Positions 44,349 to 55,145 of a DNA stretch of 64,000 bases are shown here, piece by piece; the stretch's first letter is position 1; every line of letters begins with the position of its first letter. Both the position numbers and the translations under genes were made by a program. The notes beneath the pieces were generated by a model. That model was not told where the DNA came from and did no database searches. It saw nothing but the letters and a program-made list of their open reading frames with translations. The stretch is from Alsobacter metallidurans (GTDB lineage: Bacteria > Pseudomonadota > Alphaproteobacteria > Rhizobiales > Beijerinckiaceae): positions 1,919,148 through 1,983,147 of the forward strand of contig NZ_BMES01000002.1 in NCBI RefSeq assembly GCF_014636935.1, read 5' to 3'.

Positions 44349-45266
44349 ATGACCACGACCGCGCCCACCACCGCGACCACGCCCCCGCCCGCCCCCGACA
44401 GCATGATCGGCGCCGCCCGCATCACGATGCGCGACCAGTCTGGCGCCGGCGACCATCTCGGCGAAGTCGAGCGCAAGCTCGGCCTCCTGGAAACGCTGTG
44501 GGACAGCGGCTTCGTCCGCAAGGCGCTGCTCTTGGTGCTGCTCGGCGTGATCTGGGAGATCTATGGCCGGGCGCTGCAGAACCCGCTGCTGTTTCCCACT
44601 TTGTCGGAGACTTTCGAGTCGATGCGCGACGGCGTCATGAGCGGCGTGCTGCCGATGCGCGCCTGGTCGTCCATCAAGGTGCTGCTGATGGGCTACGTCG
44701 CGGGCGTGCTGCTCGCCGCCATCCTCACCATCGCGGCCATCAACACGCGCGTGGGCACCGATTTTCTCGAGACAATGACGGCGATGTTCAGCCCCCTGCC
44801 CGCCATCGCCCTGCTCCCGCTCGCGCTGATCTGGTTCGGACTCGGCAATGGCAGCCTCGTCTTCATTCTCATCCACTCGGTGCTGTGGGCGGTGGCGCTG
44901 AACACCCATTCGGGCTTCCGGTCGGTGTCGCAGACCATGCGCATGGTGGGCCGAAACTACGGCCTGCGCGGCCTCGCATACGTGTTCCGCATCCTGATCC
45001 CGGCAGCCTTCCCGTCCATCCTCACGGGCCTCAAGATCGGCTGGGCCTTCGCGTGGCGTACGCTGATCGCCGCCGAGCTGGTGTTCGGCGTGTCCTCCGG
45101 CCAGGGCGGGCTCGGCTGGTACATTTTCGAGAACCGCAACCTGCTCGATATCCCGGCCGTGTTCGCCGGCTTGCTGACCGTGATCGTGATCGGCCTCGTG
45201 GTCGAGAACCTCATCTTCCGCACGCTGGAGCGCCGGACGGTGCTGAAGTGGGGCATGCAGAACTGA
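44349..45266 (+). CDS. ABC importer permease, SsuC type
   Basis: 305 residues. A Thr/Pro-rich start, then six helices with a BPD_transp_1 domain; SPLPAIALLPLALIWFGLG and SGQGGLGWYIFENR are typical of the SsuC/TauC/NrtB group. Starts 5 bp after the ATPase stop. Confidence 0.9.
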   Translation: MTTTAPTTATTPPPAPDSMIGAARITMRDQSGAGDHLGEVERKLGLLETLWDSGFVRKALLLVLLGVIWEIYGRALQNPLLFPTLSETFESMRDGVMSGVLPMRAWSSIKVLLMGYVAGVLLAAILTIAAINTRVGTDFLETMTAMFSPLPAIALLPLALIWFGLGNGSLVFILIHSVLWAVALNTHSGFRSVSQTMRMVGRNYGLRGLAYVFRILIPAAFPSILTGLKIGWAFAWRTLIAAELVFGVSSGQGGLGWYIFENRNLLDIPAVFAGLLTVIVIGLVVENLIFRTLERRTVLKWGMQN

Positions 45267-45297
45267 GCGCGCCAAGCGCCGCACCAAGGAGGAAGCA

Positions 45298-46320
45298 ATG
45301 AAGAACGCTTGCAGAAGGACCGTTCTGGCCGCGCTAGCCATCGGGGCAGCCGCCCTGACCGGCGTCGCCCCCGCCGCCGCGGAGGTCAGCCAGGTTCGCA
45401 TCTCGAAGGGCTTCGGCATCCTGTACCTGCCGCTGATCGTCATGCAGGACCAGAAGCTGCTCGAGGCGCGCGCCGAAAAGGCCGGCCTCGGGGCCGTGAA
45501 GGTGGAGTGGCTGACGCTCGATGGCGGCAACGTCATCAACGACGCCATGATGACGGGCTCGCTGGATTTCGCCGGCATCGGCGCGCCGGGGTTCATCACG
45601 CTCTGGTCCAAGGCCAAGGGCATCCCGAGCGCCGAGGTCGTCGGCGTGTCCGGCATGAGCGCGACCTCGCTCTACCTCAACACCAACAAGCCGGGCATCA
45701 AGTCGCTGAAGGACATCACCTCGGCCGACAAGATCGCGATCCCGGGCATCAAGACCTCGCTCGCCGCCGTCGTGCTGCAGATGATGGTCGCCAAGGAGTT
45801 CGGCCGCGAGAACTTCGCCAAGCTCGACCCCATGACGGTGGGCCTCGCCCATCCGGACGGCCTCGTGGCGCTGACGGGCGGCAAGACCGAGATCACCTGC
45901 CACTTCACCTCGCCGCCGTTCCAGTACCTCGAGCTGAAGAACCCGAACATCCACCGCGTCGCGAACTCGGTGGACTATGTCGGCCGCATCACCCTGGACG
46001 TGACCTTCTCGCCGAAGAAGTTCGTCGACCAGAACCCCAAGATGACGCAGGCCTTTTTGGACGCCCTCGACGACGCCAATGCGCTGATCGCGGCCGACAA
46101 GCGCAAGGCGGCCGAGATCTTCGTCCGCAGCTCGAAGGTGAAGGTCGACGCCGACGAGGTCCTGCAGATGCTCGAGGACCCCGACACGCAGTTCTCGGCC
46201 ACCCCGAACGGCGTCATGCAGTTCGCCGACTTCATGCACCTCGCCGGCTCGATCAAGACCAAGCCGGCTGCATGGTCGGACATGTTCATCCCTGCGCTCA
46301 AAACGCGCCAGGGCAGCTGA
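45298..46320 (+). CDS. ABC substrate-binding protein, SsuA/NMT1-like
   Basis: 340 residues with a Sec signal (RRTVLAALAIGAAALTGVAP, cleavage after AAA) and an NMT1/SsuA-like fold: GFGILYLPLIVMQDQKLLE and LDFAGIGAPGFITLW. AAGGAGG precedes the ATG. Ligand unknown; the convergent BKACE gene 7 bp away suggests a small carboxylate or amino-acid-derived compound, but this is only proximity. Confidence 0.88.
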   Translation: MKNACRRTVLAALAIGAAALTGVAPAAAEVSQVRISKGFGILYLPLIVMQDQKLLEARAEKAGLGAVKVEWLTLDGGNVINDAMMTGSLDFAGIGAPGFITLWSKAKGIPSAEVVGVSGMSATSLYLNTNKPGIKSLKDITSADKIAIPGIKTSLAAVVLQMMVAKEFGRENFAKLDPMTVGLAHPDGLVALTGGKTEITCHFTSPPFQYLELKNPNIHRVANSVDYVGRITLDVTFSPKKFVDQNPKMTQAFLDALDDANALIAADKRKAAEIFVRSSKVKVDADEVLQMLEDPDTQFSATPNGVMQFADFMHLAGSIKTKPAAWSDMFIPALKTRQGS

Positions 46321-46327
46321 AGGCGCG

Positions 46328-47170
46328 TCAAGCCGGCGCGCGCAGTCCCAGGATCTCGCGCGCCTGCCGCCAGCTCGCGACAGGGCGGCCATGCCGCTCG
46401 CAGATGTCTACGGCGCGACGCACAAGCGCGGCGTTCGACGGCGCCAGGCGCTCGCGATCGAGGCGGACGTTGTCCTCGAGGCCTGTGCGCGTATGGCCGC
46501 CGCGCGCGATCGCCCATTCGTTGAGAACAAGCTGGTTCGCGCCGATCCCGGCCGCGCACCACAGGGCGTCGGGCGCCAGCCGCCGCAAGGTCTCGATGTA
46601 GATGTCGAGGATGCGCTCGTCCGCCGGCATGGCGTTCTTCACCCCCATCACGAACTGTACGTAGAGCGGACCTTTGATCCGGCCGTCCGCCTGCATCCGG
46701 GTGGCCTGCACGACATGGCTTAGATCGAAGGCCTCGATCTCGGGCTTCACGTCGTGGGCCAGCATCTCGGAGGCGAGCCAGTCCACCAGGTCCGGCGGGT
46801 TCTCATACACGCGCGTGGGAAAGTTGTTGGATCCGACGGCGAGCGAAGCCATGTCGGGCCGCAGCGGCAGCATGCCGCCCCGCTCGCGCCCGGCGCCGGA
46901 GCGGCCTCCCGTGGAGAGCTGCACGATCATGCCGGGGCAATGCCGCTCGATGCCGTCCTTCAGCCGTGCGAAGCGCTCGGGGTCGGAGGTCGGCTTGCCG
47001 GCGTCGTCGCGCACATGGCAATGCGCAATGGAGGCTCCCGCCTCGAAAGCCTCATGCGTGCTTTCCACCTGCTCGGCGACCGTGATCGGAACCGCCGGGT
47101 TGTTCTCCTTGGTGGGCAGCGATCCGGTGATCGCCACCGCGATGATGCAAGGGTTGTCAGCAGGCGACAT
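46328..47170 (-). CDS. BKACE-family beta-keto acid cleavage enzyme (DUF849)
   Basis: 280 residues. DUF849 family, whose founding member is 3-keto-5-aminohexanoate cleavage enzyme (Kce). Visible: the N-terminal IIAVAITGSLPTKENNPAVP, Zn-binding AHCHVRDD (two His), VQLSTGGRSG and EAFDLSHV. BKACEs join a beta-keto acid to acetyl-CoA, giving acetoacetate and a new acyl-CoA; substrates vary widely. CGAGGAC precedes the ATG. Confidence 0.88.
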   Translation of the reverse strand: MSPADNPCIIAVAITGSLPTKENNPAVPITVAEQVESTHEAFEAGASIAHCHVRDDAGKPTSDPERFARLKDGIERHCPGMIVQLSTGGRSGAGRERGGMLPLRPDMASLAVGSNNFPTRVYENPPDLVDWLASEMLAHDVKPEIEAFDLSHVVQATRMQADGRIKGPLYVQFVMGVKNAMPADERILDIYIETLRRLAPDALWCAAGIGANQLVLNEWAIARGGHTRTGLEDNVRLDRERLAPSNAALVRRAVDICERHGRPVASWRQAREILGLRAPA

Positions 47171-47262
47171 GGCGGTCCTCGTCCGGCGATTGGCCTCCCC
47201 GGACTATCGCGCCGTCACCCGAAGCCGCAAGGTCCTATCGCGACTGGCCCCCTTGGCCCGCG

Positions 47263-49629
47263 TCAGCCCCGCCGTCCGCCGGCGGCCACGAGCCTGGGGG
47301 CTGGCTCTCGCATGCTAGCCTCGAAGGCGCCACCCCGCCCGCCACGCACCTGGAACGCCGACACGAGGTCGTTGAGACGCTGGATCTGTCCGGCGAGCGA
47401 CGCCGCCGAGGCGGCGCTCTCCTCGGCCAGCGCGGCGTTCTGCTGGGTCATCTCGTCCATGTGGGCGACCGCCTGGCTCATCTCGTCGATGCCGTTGGCC
47501 TGCTCGGCCGCGGCGGTCGAGATCTCGGTGACGGTCGTGGCCACCCGCTGCGACGCTCCGACGATCTTGCCGAGCGCCTCGCCGGCGGAACGCACCAGCG
47601 TCACGCCCTTGGCGACCTCCTGCGTGGAGGTGCTGATCAGCGCAGTGATGTCCTTGGCGGCGTGGCTGGAACGCTGCGCCAGCGTGCGCACCTCGGAGGC
47701 CACCACCGCGAAACCCTTGCCGGCCTCGCCGGCCCGCGCCGCCTCGACGGCCGCGTTCAGGGCGAGGAGGTTCGTCTGGAACGCGATGTCGTCGATCACC
47801 GAGGTAATGTCCGTGATCTTGGCCGAGGCCGCCTCGATGCTCTCCATGGCGATGATCGCGTCCCGCACGATGGAGCCGCCCTCTTCGGCGACCGCCTTCG
47901 CCTCGTCCGCGAGGTCAACGGCCTGCCGCGACGAAGCTGCTGACGCCTTCACGGACGCGGCGAGTTCCTCGGTGGTGGCCGCCGTCTGCTCCAGCGAGGA
48001 GGCCTGCTCCTCGGTGCGGCGCGAGAGGTCGTCGGCTCCGGCGTTGATTTCCTGGGCCGAGTTGCCGCTTTCTACGGCGGTGTTCTGGATGGTCGCAACC
48101 GTGTCGGACAGGCGCTCGATGGTGCCGTTCAGGGCGTCCTTCAAATCTCCGAAGCGGCCATTGTAGCTGGTGTGGACCTGATGCGTCAGGTCACCCTGCG
48201 CCAGCCCGTCGAGCACGCGCGCGAACTCCTCCGTGGCGTCGTTCACGAGCCTGTTGATCTCGTTCACGCCGTCCACGAGGTCGCGCATCGGCCCCGTGAT
48301 CGTGCCCGCATCGGCGCGGCCAGAGAAGTCGCCGTCGCGCGCCGCCGCCACGATCTTGGCGACCTCGCGCACCACCGCCTGAACACGCGCGGCCTGCTCG
48401 GCGTCGGCGAAATGCGCGGTTTCCCGCTCGATCCGGCTGGCGTCCAGCGCCAGGGCGTTTTGCCGATAAGCCTCCAGCGCCGTGCTGAGGGCCCCGACTT
48501 CGTCAGGGCAAGGAGCGACCGGGACCTTGTGGTCGAACTTGCCGCCCTGCATCACGTCCAGCGCGCCTTTCAGCGACACCAGCGGGGTGGCGATGCGGCG
48601 CTGCACGCCGCGCCAGGTGAGCCCCGCCATCAGCATGAGGCCGAGAAACAGGCCGCCCAGCGCAATCGAGTTGCGGGTCTCTTCGGCCAGGCGCGCCTGC
48701 GTGAAGGCCTGCATGCCATCCAGCGACTCCTGCACGGCGGCCAGGATGGGAACGAAGGGCGCGTTGCACATCCGCGTCCATTCCTCGGCGGCCAACACCG
48801 GGCCGGAGCCCGAACCGAGCTTGCCGAGCAATTCGTCGATGCGCTTGTTGGCCCCCTCCACGGCCGCCGCCATGGCGTCGACCTTTCCGGCGAGCGACGG
48901 CGACACGCCCGCGCGGGCGCTGAGCTGCCGCAGCTGGCTGACGCCCGCTCCCGCCGCGCCGCGCGCTTCGCCGAGCGCGCGCCACTGCGCCGGCTCGAGC
49001 GCCTTGCCGGACGCGATCGACGACCGCAGCAGCGAGCAGGTGGAGCCGTAGGACGAGCGCACCCGCCAGCCCGCCTGCTTGAACGCCTGCAGGTCGGCCA
49101 GCACCGGATCGCCGAGCCGCACCGCGTTGGAGGTGGCGTCGGACGCCTTCACGAGAGCGGTCTCGACATCGCCGACGGCGTTATACCACGGCATCGTGGG
49201 CGCGAGACTGCGCTGCGGCTTGGGCTTGGCGCCTTCCGCGTAAACGCTCGGCATGAGGGCCGCCGCGCTCTTGGCGGCGGCCTGAACGCCTGCGATGAGT
49301 TCGGCCCGGTCCGGCAGGTCCGTCTGCGCCAGCCGGTTCGTCGCGGCCGCGATCTCGGCGACGTTGGCCTGCTCGACCTTTTCAATGACGGAGCGCGGGT
49401 CATCAGCCACCTGAATGGCCGTCTGCGCCTGCCCTCGATTGGTCCGGATTGTATTGCCGGTCAGCAGCACAGCCTGGTCGGCGGCCACCAGCTCGGTCAG
49501 CCTCCGGTTCTCGCGCATGTCATGGACCGCGTCGATCGTCAGGTAGCCCACGGCGCCGAGCGCCGGAAGGCTGAGGCACGCCATGGTGGCCAGCAGGTAG
49601 CCGCGGACGGAAGTCGGGAACAGGTTCAC
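47263..49629 (-). CDS. Membrane methyl-accepting chemotaxis protein
   Basis: About 788 residues from the GTG at 49629. TM1 (about 11-31), periplasmic helical ligand domain (about 32-320), TM2 (about 321-339), HAMP, a second HAMP-like segment ([16 protein letters not shown]) and a C-terminal MA domain with [20 protein letters not shown] and [16 protein letters not shown]. No CheR/B pentapeptide at the end. The start is uncertain: no clear ribosome site precedes the GTG, although it falls just before TM1; an AAGGAGG 84 bp upstream has no start codon at the right distance. Confidence 0.85.
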   Translation of the reverse strand: MNLFPTSVRGYLLATMACLSLPALGAVGYLTIDAVHDMRENRRLTELVAADQAVLLTGNTIRTNRGQAQTAIQVADDPRSVIEKVEQANVAEIAAATNRLAQTDLPDRAELIAGVQAAAKSAAALMPSVYAEGAKPKPQRSLAPTMPWYNAVGDVETALVKASDATSNAVRLGDPVLADLQAFKQAGWRVRSSYGSTCSLLRSSIASGKALEPAQWRALGEARGAAGAGVSQLRQLSARAGVSPSLAGKVDAMAAAVEGANKRIDELLGKLGSGSGPVLAAEEWTRMCNAPFVPILAAVQESLDGMQAFTQARLAEETRNSIALGGLFLGLMLMAGLTWRGVQRRIATPLVSLKGALDVMQGGKFDHKVPVAPCPDEVGALSTALEAYRQNALALDASRIERETAHFADAEQAARVQAVVREVAKIVAAARDGDFSGRADAGTITGPMRDLVDGVNEINRLVNDATEEFARVLDGLAQGDLTHQVHTSYNGRFGDLKDALNGTIERLSDTVATIQNTAVESGNSAQEINAGADDLSRRTEEQASSLEQTAATTEELAASVKASAASSRQAVDLADEAKAVAEEGGSIVRDAIIAMESIEAASAKITDITSVIDDIAFQTNLLALNAAVEAARAGEAGKGFAVVASEVRTLAQRSSHAAKDITALISTSTQEVAKGVTLVRSAGEALGKIVGASQRVATTVTEISTAAAEQANGIDEMSQAVAHMDEMTQQNAALAEESAASAASLAGQIQRLNDLVSAFQVRGGRGGAFEASMREPAPRLVAAGGRRG

Positions 49630-49933
49630 GGGGGAGCTATCCTGGCTGAGGCGCCGATGGACGGGCGAAGAATGAAACGGAAGCTCAACCTCGGCCGAGA
49701 TCCTTAAAATCCTCCTTAGTTTGCACATCCTGCGTGTGCTTTTCGTTGAACTCGGATTCCCGTTCCTTGAGTTTCCGTCGTGCGCCAGACCAGCTTTGTC
49801 GATCTGAGCGTAAGTCAGCGGACTCGGCTTTTGAAAACTTAACTCATCTAAAAAACGAAATGATTCCGTAACACGATCATCTCTGCCCTCGTGATGATGT
49901 CCTGCGAACACGATCGATGCGGGGCCGCGTCTC
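49630..49933. other. Divergent intergenic region, MCP and cpaB
   Basis: 304 bp, AT-rich near 49700-49870, between the divergent chemoreceptor and cpaB genes; presumably both promoters. No repeat, hairpin with T tract or ORF stands out. Confidence 0.4.
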
Positions 49934-50809
49934 ATGCAGGGCAGAGTAGTCACGATGCTGGTTTTGGCGGTTCTGGCCGGAGGCGCCTCGGTTGCGATCG
50001 GCCGCAGCGTCATCCAGTCACGCTTCGCCGCAAATTCGCGGGTGGCGCAGATCGTCGCCCCGCGCGCGCCGGAGTTCAAAACCATCGTGGTCGCCGCCAA
50101 GCCGCTGCGCTATGGGGCCGAACTCTCGACCGGTGGGCTGCGGGAGATCCCCTGGTCGGGCGACGACCTGCCCCCTGGCGCATTCCCGACCGTGAAGGCC
50201 TTGCTGGCCGGAGGCAAGCGCGTGGTGCTGTCCGCGCTGGAGCCCAACGAACCCGTGCTGGCCGGCAAGATCACCGGTTCGGGCCAACGCGGCACGCTGT
50301 CCAATCTGCTCGACGAGGACATGGGCGCCGTCACGGTGCCAGTCAACGAGGTGGTGGGCGTCGGCGGGTTCGTGCTCCCGGGGGACCGGGTCGACGTGTT
50401 CCTGTCGCGCCAGCCCCGCCTGGGCGAAAACGGCGGCCAGCCGCAGCAGGCCTTCTCGGATGTCGTCCTGCAGAACGCCCGCGTGCTGGCGGTCGGGCAA
50501 CTGGCCGACGACAAAACCGACAAGCCCTCCATCGTCAACGCGGTGACGCTGGAAGCCAACCAGGCGGACGGCCAAAAGCTGGCGCTCGCCGCCAGCGTCG
50601 GCAGCCTCAGCCTCATGCTGCGCAAGTCCGGCGACACGAGCGAGCGGCCGAGCCGCCGCCTCTCGTCGTCAGACCTCGGCCGGCACACCAGCAATGCCGA
50701 CGCGGCCATTACCATCCGGGTGACGCGGGGAACGCAGCGCGCCGAATACTCGGTGCCGGGCGGCGGCGCTGCCCTGCCGAGCGGCAGCCGGGTCGCCTCG
50801 GCGCCCTGA
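49934..50809 (+). CDS. cpaB: Flp pilus assembly protein CpaB
   Basis: 291 residues: N-terminal membrane helix ([17 protein letters not shown]), then an SAF domain ([24 protein letters not shown], in part) and the RcpC/CpaB core with [17 protein letters not shown] and [11 protein letters not shown]. CpaB is a periplasmic component of Flp/Tad pilus machines, probably helping the outer-membrane secretin. No cpaC, cpaE, cpaF, tadB or tadC is present here. Followed 3 bp later by a TadG-like gene. Confidence 0.9.
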   Translation: MQGRVVTMLVLAVLAGGASVAIGRSVIQSRFAANSRVAQIVAPRAPEFKTIVVAAKPLRYGAELSTGGLREIPWSGDDLPPGAFPTVKALLAGGKRVVLSALEPNEPVLAGKITGSGQRGTLSNLLDEDMGAVTVPVNEVVGVGGFVLPGDRVDVFLSRQPRLGENGGQPQQAFSDVVLQNARVLAVGQLADDKTDKPSIVNAVTLEANQADGQKLALAASVGSLSLMLRKSGDTSERPSRRLSSSDLGRHTSNADAAITIRVTRGTQRAEYSVPGGGAALPSGSRVASAP

Positions 50810-50812
50810 GCC

Positions 50813-52450
50813 ATGCCCCTGCTTCGACGCTTCGCGCGCGCGGAGGACGGCGTTCTCGCGCCCATCCTGGCCTTCGCGCTGCTGCCGCTCGCCGCCATCG
50901 TGGGCGTGGCGGCCGACTACACGGCCCTCGCCCGCCTGCATGATCGGCTGCAACTCAGCACGGACGCGTCCAGCCTGCCGCTGTGCAAGGCCCCGGCTGC
51001 CCTGTCGCCCGATCAGCTGCGCGCCATCGCGCAGCGCATCCTGGATACCAACATGGGCGTGGGCGCGGCGACTGCGGACACGCCGGCCGTGATCGCGGCG
51101 CCGCGGTCCGTGTCCCTCACGGCGCGGGCCGACTACAAGGTTCTCTTCTCGGGACTGATCGGCGCAACCACGGTGCCGCTGTCCGCCAGTTCCACCTGCT
51201 CGGCCAACGAGCAGGATTTCGAAGTCGCGCTGGTGCTCGACAACACCGGCTCGATGGCGAATTCCAGCAACGGCGTCACCAAGATAGCGGCGCTGAAGCA
51301 GGCCGCCACCGACTTCGTGACCTACCTGGCGGGCTCCACCGCGCTGAGCGGCCATCTGCGTCTCTCGCTCGTGCCGTTCTCCGCCGCCGTCGCCGTCGAC
51401 CCCGCAACACCCGGGCTCGTGAATTCCATCGACATGGCCGGCCAATCCAGCCTGCACTGGCCCAACGTCTCGAACGCCGCGGCGTCGGGGTTCGCCAACC
51501 GCCTCGACATCTTCGCGAAACTCTCCCCCAAGGCGACCGACTGGGCTTGGGCGGGCTGCTTTGAATCCTTGCCCTATCCGCGCAACGTCCGGGACGGAAA
51601 ACCGGACGCCGCCGATCCCGACAGCTTCCTGGTGCCCATGTTCGCCCCCGACGAGGCCGGAAACGGCGGGTCGACCAGCCATACGGAAAAGAGCAGCGGC
51701 AAGAACCAGAGCACGCCGAACAGCTATATCGACGACGCGACCTCGGCCACCGGCTGCAGCACGACGCCCAACGACGACGCAACGCGCATGCTGCGCGCCT
51801 GCAAATACGCCAAGCCGACCAACGCCGACAGCGCCGGCGACCGCGGGCCCAACTGGATGTGCCGATCGCGACCGCTAACCCGGCTGACCGCCGACACCAA
51901 CAAGATCATCTCCGAAATCGCCGCCATGCAGGCCAACGGCAACACCAACATCCATGAGGGCGTAGTCTGGGGCTGGCGCACGCTCTCGCCGCTCAGCGTC
52001 TTCGGCGACGGCGCGGCTTACACGAAGCAGGCCAACAACAAGATCATGGTCCTGATGACGGACGGCATGAACACCTGGACGGCCAACTCCGGGAATTCGG
52101 TGCTGAAATCCTATTACTCCGCCTATGGCTATTTCCGGAACGCAGACGGCAGCACCCCCAACACCCGCCTGCCGCCCGCCAACGCCAGTCCGAGCACCGA
52201 CGCCACGGCCCGGGCCGCCATGGATGCGCTGACGCGCGAGGCCTGCCAGAACGTTCGGGCGGCCGGAATCAAGATCTATACGGTGGGGTTCAGCATCCCG
52301 ACGGACCCGATCGACGCGCTGGGCCTGCAACTGCTGAAGGACTGCGCCGGCGTGGCCAGCCAAGCCTTCGTGGCCACCGACTCGGCGGCCCTGATCGCGG
52401 CCTTCCAGGCCATCGGCCAAGGGATCGGACGCTTGCGGCTGAGCAAGTAG
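50813..52450 (+). CDS. TadG-like pilus-associated vWA protein
   Basis: 545 residues: TadE/TadG-like N-terminal membrane segment (FARAEDGVLAPILAFALLPL) and a von Willebrand A domain with MIDAS DNTGS at 143-147 and MVLMTDGMNTW later. A Ser/Asn/Thr-rich, Cys-containing insert (about 250-350) interrupts the vWA fold. Such proteins are tied to Tad pili and surface adhesion. It forms a two-gene unit with cpaB, and ends 7 bp from the convergent ATPase gene. Confidence 0.86.
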   Translation: MPLLRRFARAEDGVLAPILAFALLPLAAIVGVAADYTALARLHDRLQLSTDASSLPLCKAPAALSPDQLRAIAQRILDTNMGVGAATADTPAVIAAPRSVSLTARADYKVLFSGLIGATTVPLSASSTCSANEQDFEVALVLDNTGSMANSSNGVTKIAALKQAATDFVTYLAGSTALSGHLRLSLVPFSAAVAVDPATPGLVNSIDMAGQSSLHWPNVSNAAASGFANRLDIFAKLSPKATDWAWAGCFESLPYPRNVRDGKPDAADPDSFLVPMFAPDEAGNGGSTSHTEKSSGKNQSTPNSYIDDATSATGCSTTPNDDATRMLRACKYAKPTNADSAGDRGPNWMCRSRPLTRLTADTNKIISEIAAMQANGNTNIHEGVVWGWRTLSPLSVFGDGAAYTKQANNKIMVLMTDGMNTWTANSGNSVLKSYYSAYGYFRNADGSTPNTRLPPANASPSTDATARAAMDALTREACQNVRAAGIKIYTVGFSIPTDPIDALGLQLLKDCAGVASQAFVATDSAALIAAFQAIGQGIGRLRLSK

Positions 52451-52457
52451 CCGCGGC

Positions 52458-53510
52458 TCAGAACACGTGCGCCTCGCCGCCCACGAGCAGGTGCACGAGG
52501 TCGCCCGGCTTGGGAGCGCCGAAGCTCGGCAGCTTGAGCGCGAGCTGCAGCGCCTGGTCGGCGATCTCCACCACGATGGCGCAGTCGGCGCCTTCGAAGC
52601 GCACCGTCTTTACCGTCGCCGGTATGGAGCGCCCGTCGCGGCCGACCGGAGAGGGCTGCGCGGCGTGGAGCAGCACCTGCTCGGGCCGCAGCATCACATC
52701 CACAGCGCCCGTCTTGCCTTCCGTGTCGGCCGGAATCCGTCCCAGCGCGCAGTCAACGAAGCCTTCGCCGGCGCGCGCGGGCAGGAGGATCGCCTTGCCA
52801 AGGAACACTGCGGTCTCTCGCGTGAGCGGGCGCAGGTACAGCACGTCCGGCGGCCCCACCTGCGCGAATTCGCCGTGCCGGATCACCGCCACCTGGTCGG
52901 CGAAGGACAGGGCCTCGGCCTGGTCGTGCGTCACCAGGATGCTGGCGATCCCGGCCGCTTCCAGCGCATGGGCGACGACCTCTCGCACGTTCTGGCGCAA
53001 ACTGGCGTCCAGCGCCGAGAAGGGCTCGTCGAGCAGCATCAAGCGCGGGCGGCACGCCAGCGCCCGAGCCAGGGCGACGCGCTGTTGCTGACCGCCCGAG
53101 AGCTGGTGCGGGCGCCGGCTCGCGAGCGAGCGGCTCAGCTCCACGGCGTCCAGCAGTTCGCCGATGCGTTGATCGCGGCTGCCGCTCAGCTCCTTCGGCA
53201 GGCCGAAGCCGATGTTGTCGGCGATGTCGAGATGCGGAAACAGCGCGCCGTCCTGCGACACGATGCCGATGCCGCGCTTGTGGGCCGGTATGATGCGCGG
53301 CCCCTTGGCGAGCAGCTCGTCGCCGAACGCGATCGTGCCCTCGTCCGGCGCCTCGAAGCCCGCGACGAGGCGCAGCAGCGTCGACTTGCCGGAGCCGGAC
53401 GCTCCCACCACGGCCGTGCGGCTGCCCGCCGGCACGTCGAGATCGACGCCGCCCAGCGCCACAACATTGCCGTAGCGCTTCACCAGCCCGCGAATGCGAA
53501 GATCGCTCAT
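52458..53510 (-). CDS. fbpC: Fe(III) ABC transporter ATPase
   Basis: 350 residues. Walker [10 protein letters not shown], signature [14 protein letters not shown], Walker [14 protein letters not shown]-loop VTHDQAEAL, and a C-terminal TOBE domain ([12 protein letters not shown]). FbpC/AfuC group. The ATG at 53510 overlaps the permease stop (ATGA). Confidence 0.88.
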   Translation of the reverse strand: MSDLRIRGLVKRYGNVVALGGVDLDVPAGSRTAVVGASGSGKSTLLRLVAGFEAPDEGTIAFGDELLAKGPRIIPAHKRGIGIVSQDGALFPHLDIADNIGFGLPKELSGSRDQRIGELLDAVELSRSLASRRPHQLSGGQQQRVALARALACRPRLMLLDEPFSALDASLRQNVREVVAHALEAAGIASILVTHDQAEALSFADQVAVIRHGEFAQVGPPDVLYLRPLTRETAVFLGKAILLPARAGEGFVDCALGRIPADTEGKTGAVDVMLRPEQVLLHAAQPSPVGRDGRSIPATVKTVRFEGADCAIVVEIADQALQLALKLPSFGAPKPGDLVHLLVGGEAHVF

Positions 53511-55102
53511 CGGCCGGCGATCCGTCGGGATTGGGCGTGGAGGATGATGGTCAATGGCAGCGACGCGATGATCATCATGGCGGCATAAGGCGCCGCCGCC
53601 GCATAGTCGATCTCGCCGGTCAGCGACCAGAACGCCGTCGCGAGCGTGCGCACGCCATTGGGCGCGAGCATGAGCGTCGCCGTGAGCTCGGTGGCGGCGC
53701 CCAGGGACACCAGCACGATGCTGGCGGCTGCGCCCGGCGCCGCGAGGCGCAGCGTCACGGAGGAGACCGCCTGGAAGGGCGTACGGCCCAGCGCCATCGC
53801 GGCCTGCTCCAGCTCCACCGGCGCTTGCGCGAGGCTTGGCCGCAACCCCGCCATCGCGCGGGGCAGGAACAACAGCGCGTACGCGACCATGACGGTGAAC
53901 ATCGTCTGGTACAGCGGCAGCGCCACCTGGACGGTGATCCACACCAGCGCGAGCCCGACCACAACGCCCGGCAGCGAGCCGACATAATAGTGGCAGGCCT
54001 CAAGGATACGTTGCGTCCGGCCCGGCGACCGCACCGAAATCCAGGCCATCGGGGCCGCCGCAACTGTCGTCAACAACGCTCCGGCGAGCGACAGCAGCAT
54101 CGTCTCGCCCAGGGCCGAGAACACGCCGGCGGTCCAGACCGCGCCGCCGCCGACAGCAAGCCAGCGCAGGATCATCCCGCACGGAACCCCGATGGCGAGC
54201 ACGCCAAGCAGCGTCAGGCCTGCCAGGGCCGGCCACTTGAACGCCCCCAGGTCGCGCCGGGCCGCGATGCGGGCGGCCCCGGACCCAATCCGGGCGTAAC
54301 GCTCCTGCCCGCGCAGGATCACATCCAGCCCAATGAGGCCGACGCAGGCCAGCACCAGCACTCCGCCCAGCATGTTGGCGGCCGCCGCGTTATAGGCCGA
54401 TTGGAACTGATCCATGATCGCGGTCGTGAAGGTGTCGAAGCGGATCAGCGCATAAAGGCCATACTCAGACAGGAGGTGCAGCGCGACAAGAAGAGCGCCG
54501 CCGCTGATGCCGAGCCGCAGCTGCGGCAGCACCACCCGAAAGAACACCTGCCATGGGCCCAGCCCCATCGAGGCCGCCGCATCCTCCTGGGCCGGATCGA
54601 GCCGCCGGATCTGGGCGGCGATCGGGAGGTAGAGGAACGGCGAATAGGCCAGCACCGAAATCAGCGCGGCGGCCGGAAGGCCGTGGAAGCTCGGCGCCAC
54701 GGTTGTCCACGCATAGCTCTGCACGAAGGCCGGGATCGCCAGAGGAGCGACCGCCAGCCACGACCAGAATGGCGCGAACGGCAGGTTGGTCCGCTGCGTC
54801 AGCCAGGCTGTCGCGAGTGCGACCACGATCGCGGGCGGCAACACGCACAGTTCCAGCAGCGCCGTGTTCCACAGCAGCTCCGCCACCCGCACCCGGACGA
54901 CGAGGTGGAACGCCGCGTCCCAGCCGGTCTGGTAGGCGATCCAGCCGACGAACCCCATCGGCAGCAGCGAAAGGGCGGCGACCAGCGCGGCGAACGCCAA
55001 AACCGGACCGTTGCGGGTCCGGCTCAAGCGGCCGAGAGGTTCGCGTCGGGCCCCGGCTTGCGGTTCAAACGCAGCCAGGGCCTGAGGAGTGGATATGGAC
55101 AT
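53507..55102 (-). CDS. fbpB: Fe(III) ABC transporter permease, double-domain
   Basis: 531 residues with about twelve helices: two BPD_transp_1 halves fused, as in FbpB/SfuB. EAA loops: [16 protein letters not shown] and [17 protein letters not shown]. Start ATG 55102; a GTG two codons upstream is possible. Confidence 0.88.
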   Translation of the reverse strand: MSISTPQALAAFEPQAGARREPLGRLSRTRNGPVLAFAALVAALSLLPMGFVGWIAYQTGWDAAFHLVVRVRVAELLWNTALLELCVLPPAIVVALATAWLTQRTNLPFAPFWSWLAVAPLAIPAFVQSYAWTTVAPSFHGLPAAALISVLAYSPFLYLPIAAQIRRLDPAQEDAAASMGLGPWQVFFRVVLPQLRLGISGGALLVALHLLSEYGLYALIRFDTFTTAIMDQFQSAYNAAAANMLGGVLVLACVGLIGLDVILRGQERYARIGSGAARIAARRDLGAFKWPALAGLTLLGVLAIGVPCGMILRWLAVGGGAVWTAGVFSALGETMLLSLAGALLTTVAAAPMAWISVRSPGRTQRILEACHYYVGSLPGVVVGLALVWITVQVALPLYQTMFTVMVAYALLFLPRAMAGLRPSLAQAPVELEQAAMALGRTPFQAVSSVTLRLAAPGAAASIVLVSLGAATELTATLMLAPNGVRTLATAFWSLTGEIDYAAAAPYAAMMIIASLPLTIILHAQSRRIAGR

Positions 55103-55145
55103 CGTCACCAGTGTCGCGTGAGCGCCTCGCGGGCTGCGCGCGCCC

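Noticed and set aside
47263-50100. 157-codon N-terminal extension of the membrane chemoreceptor
   Set aside because: It runs through AT-rich intergenic sequence and past the start of cpaB on the other strand; TM1 begins right after the GTG at 49629.
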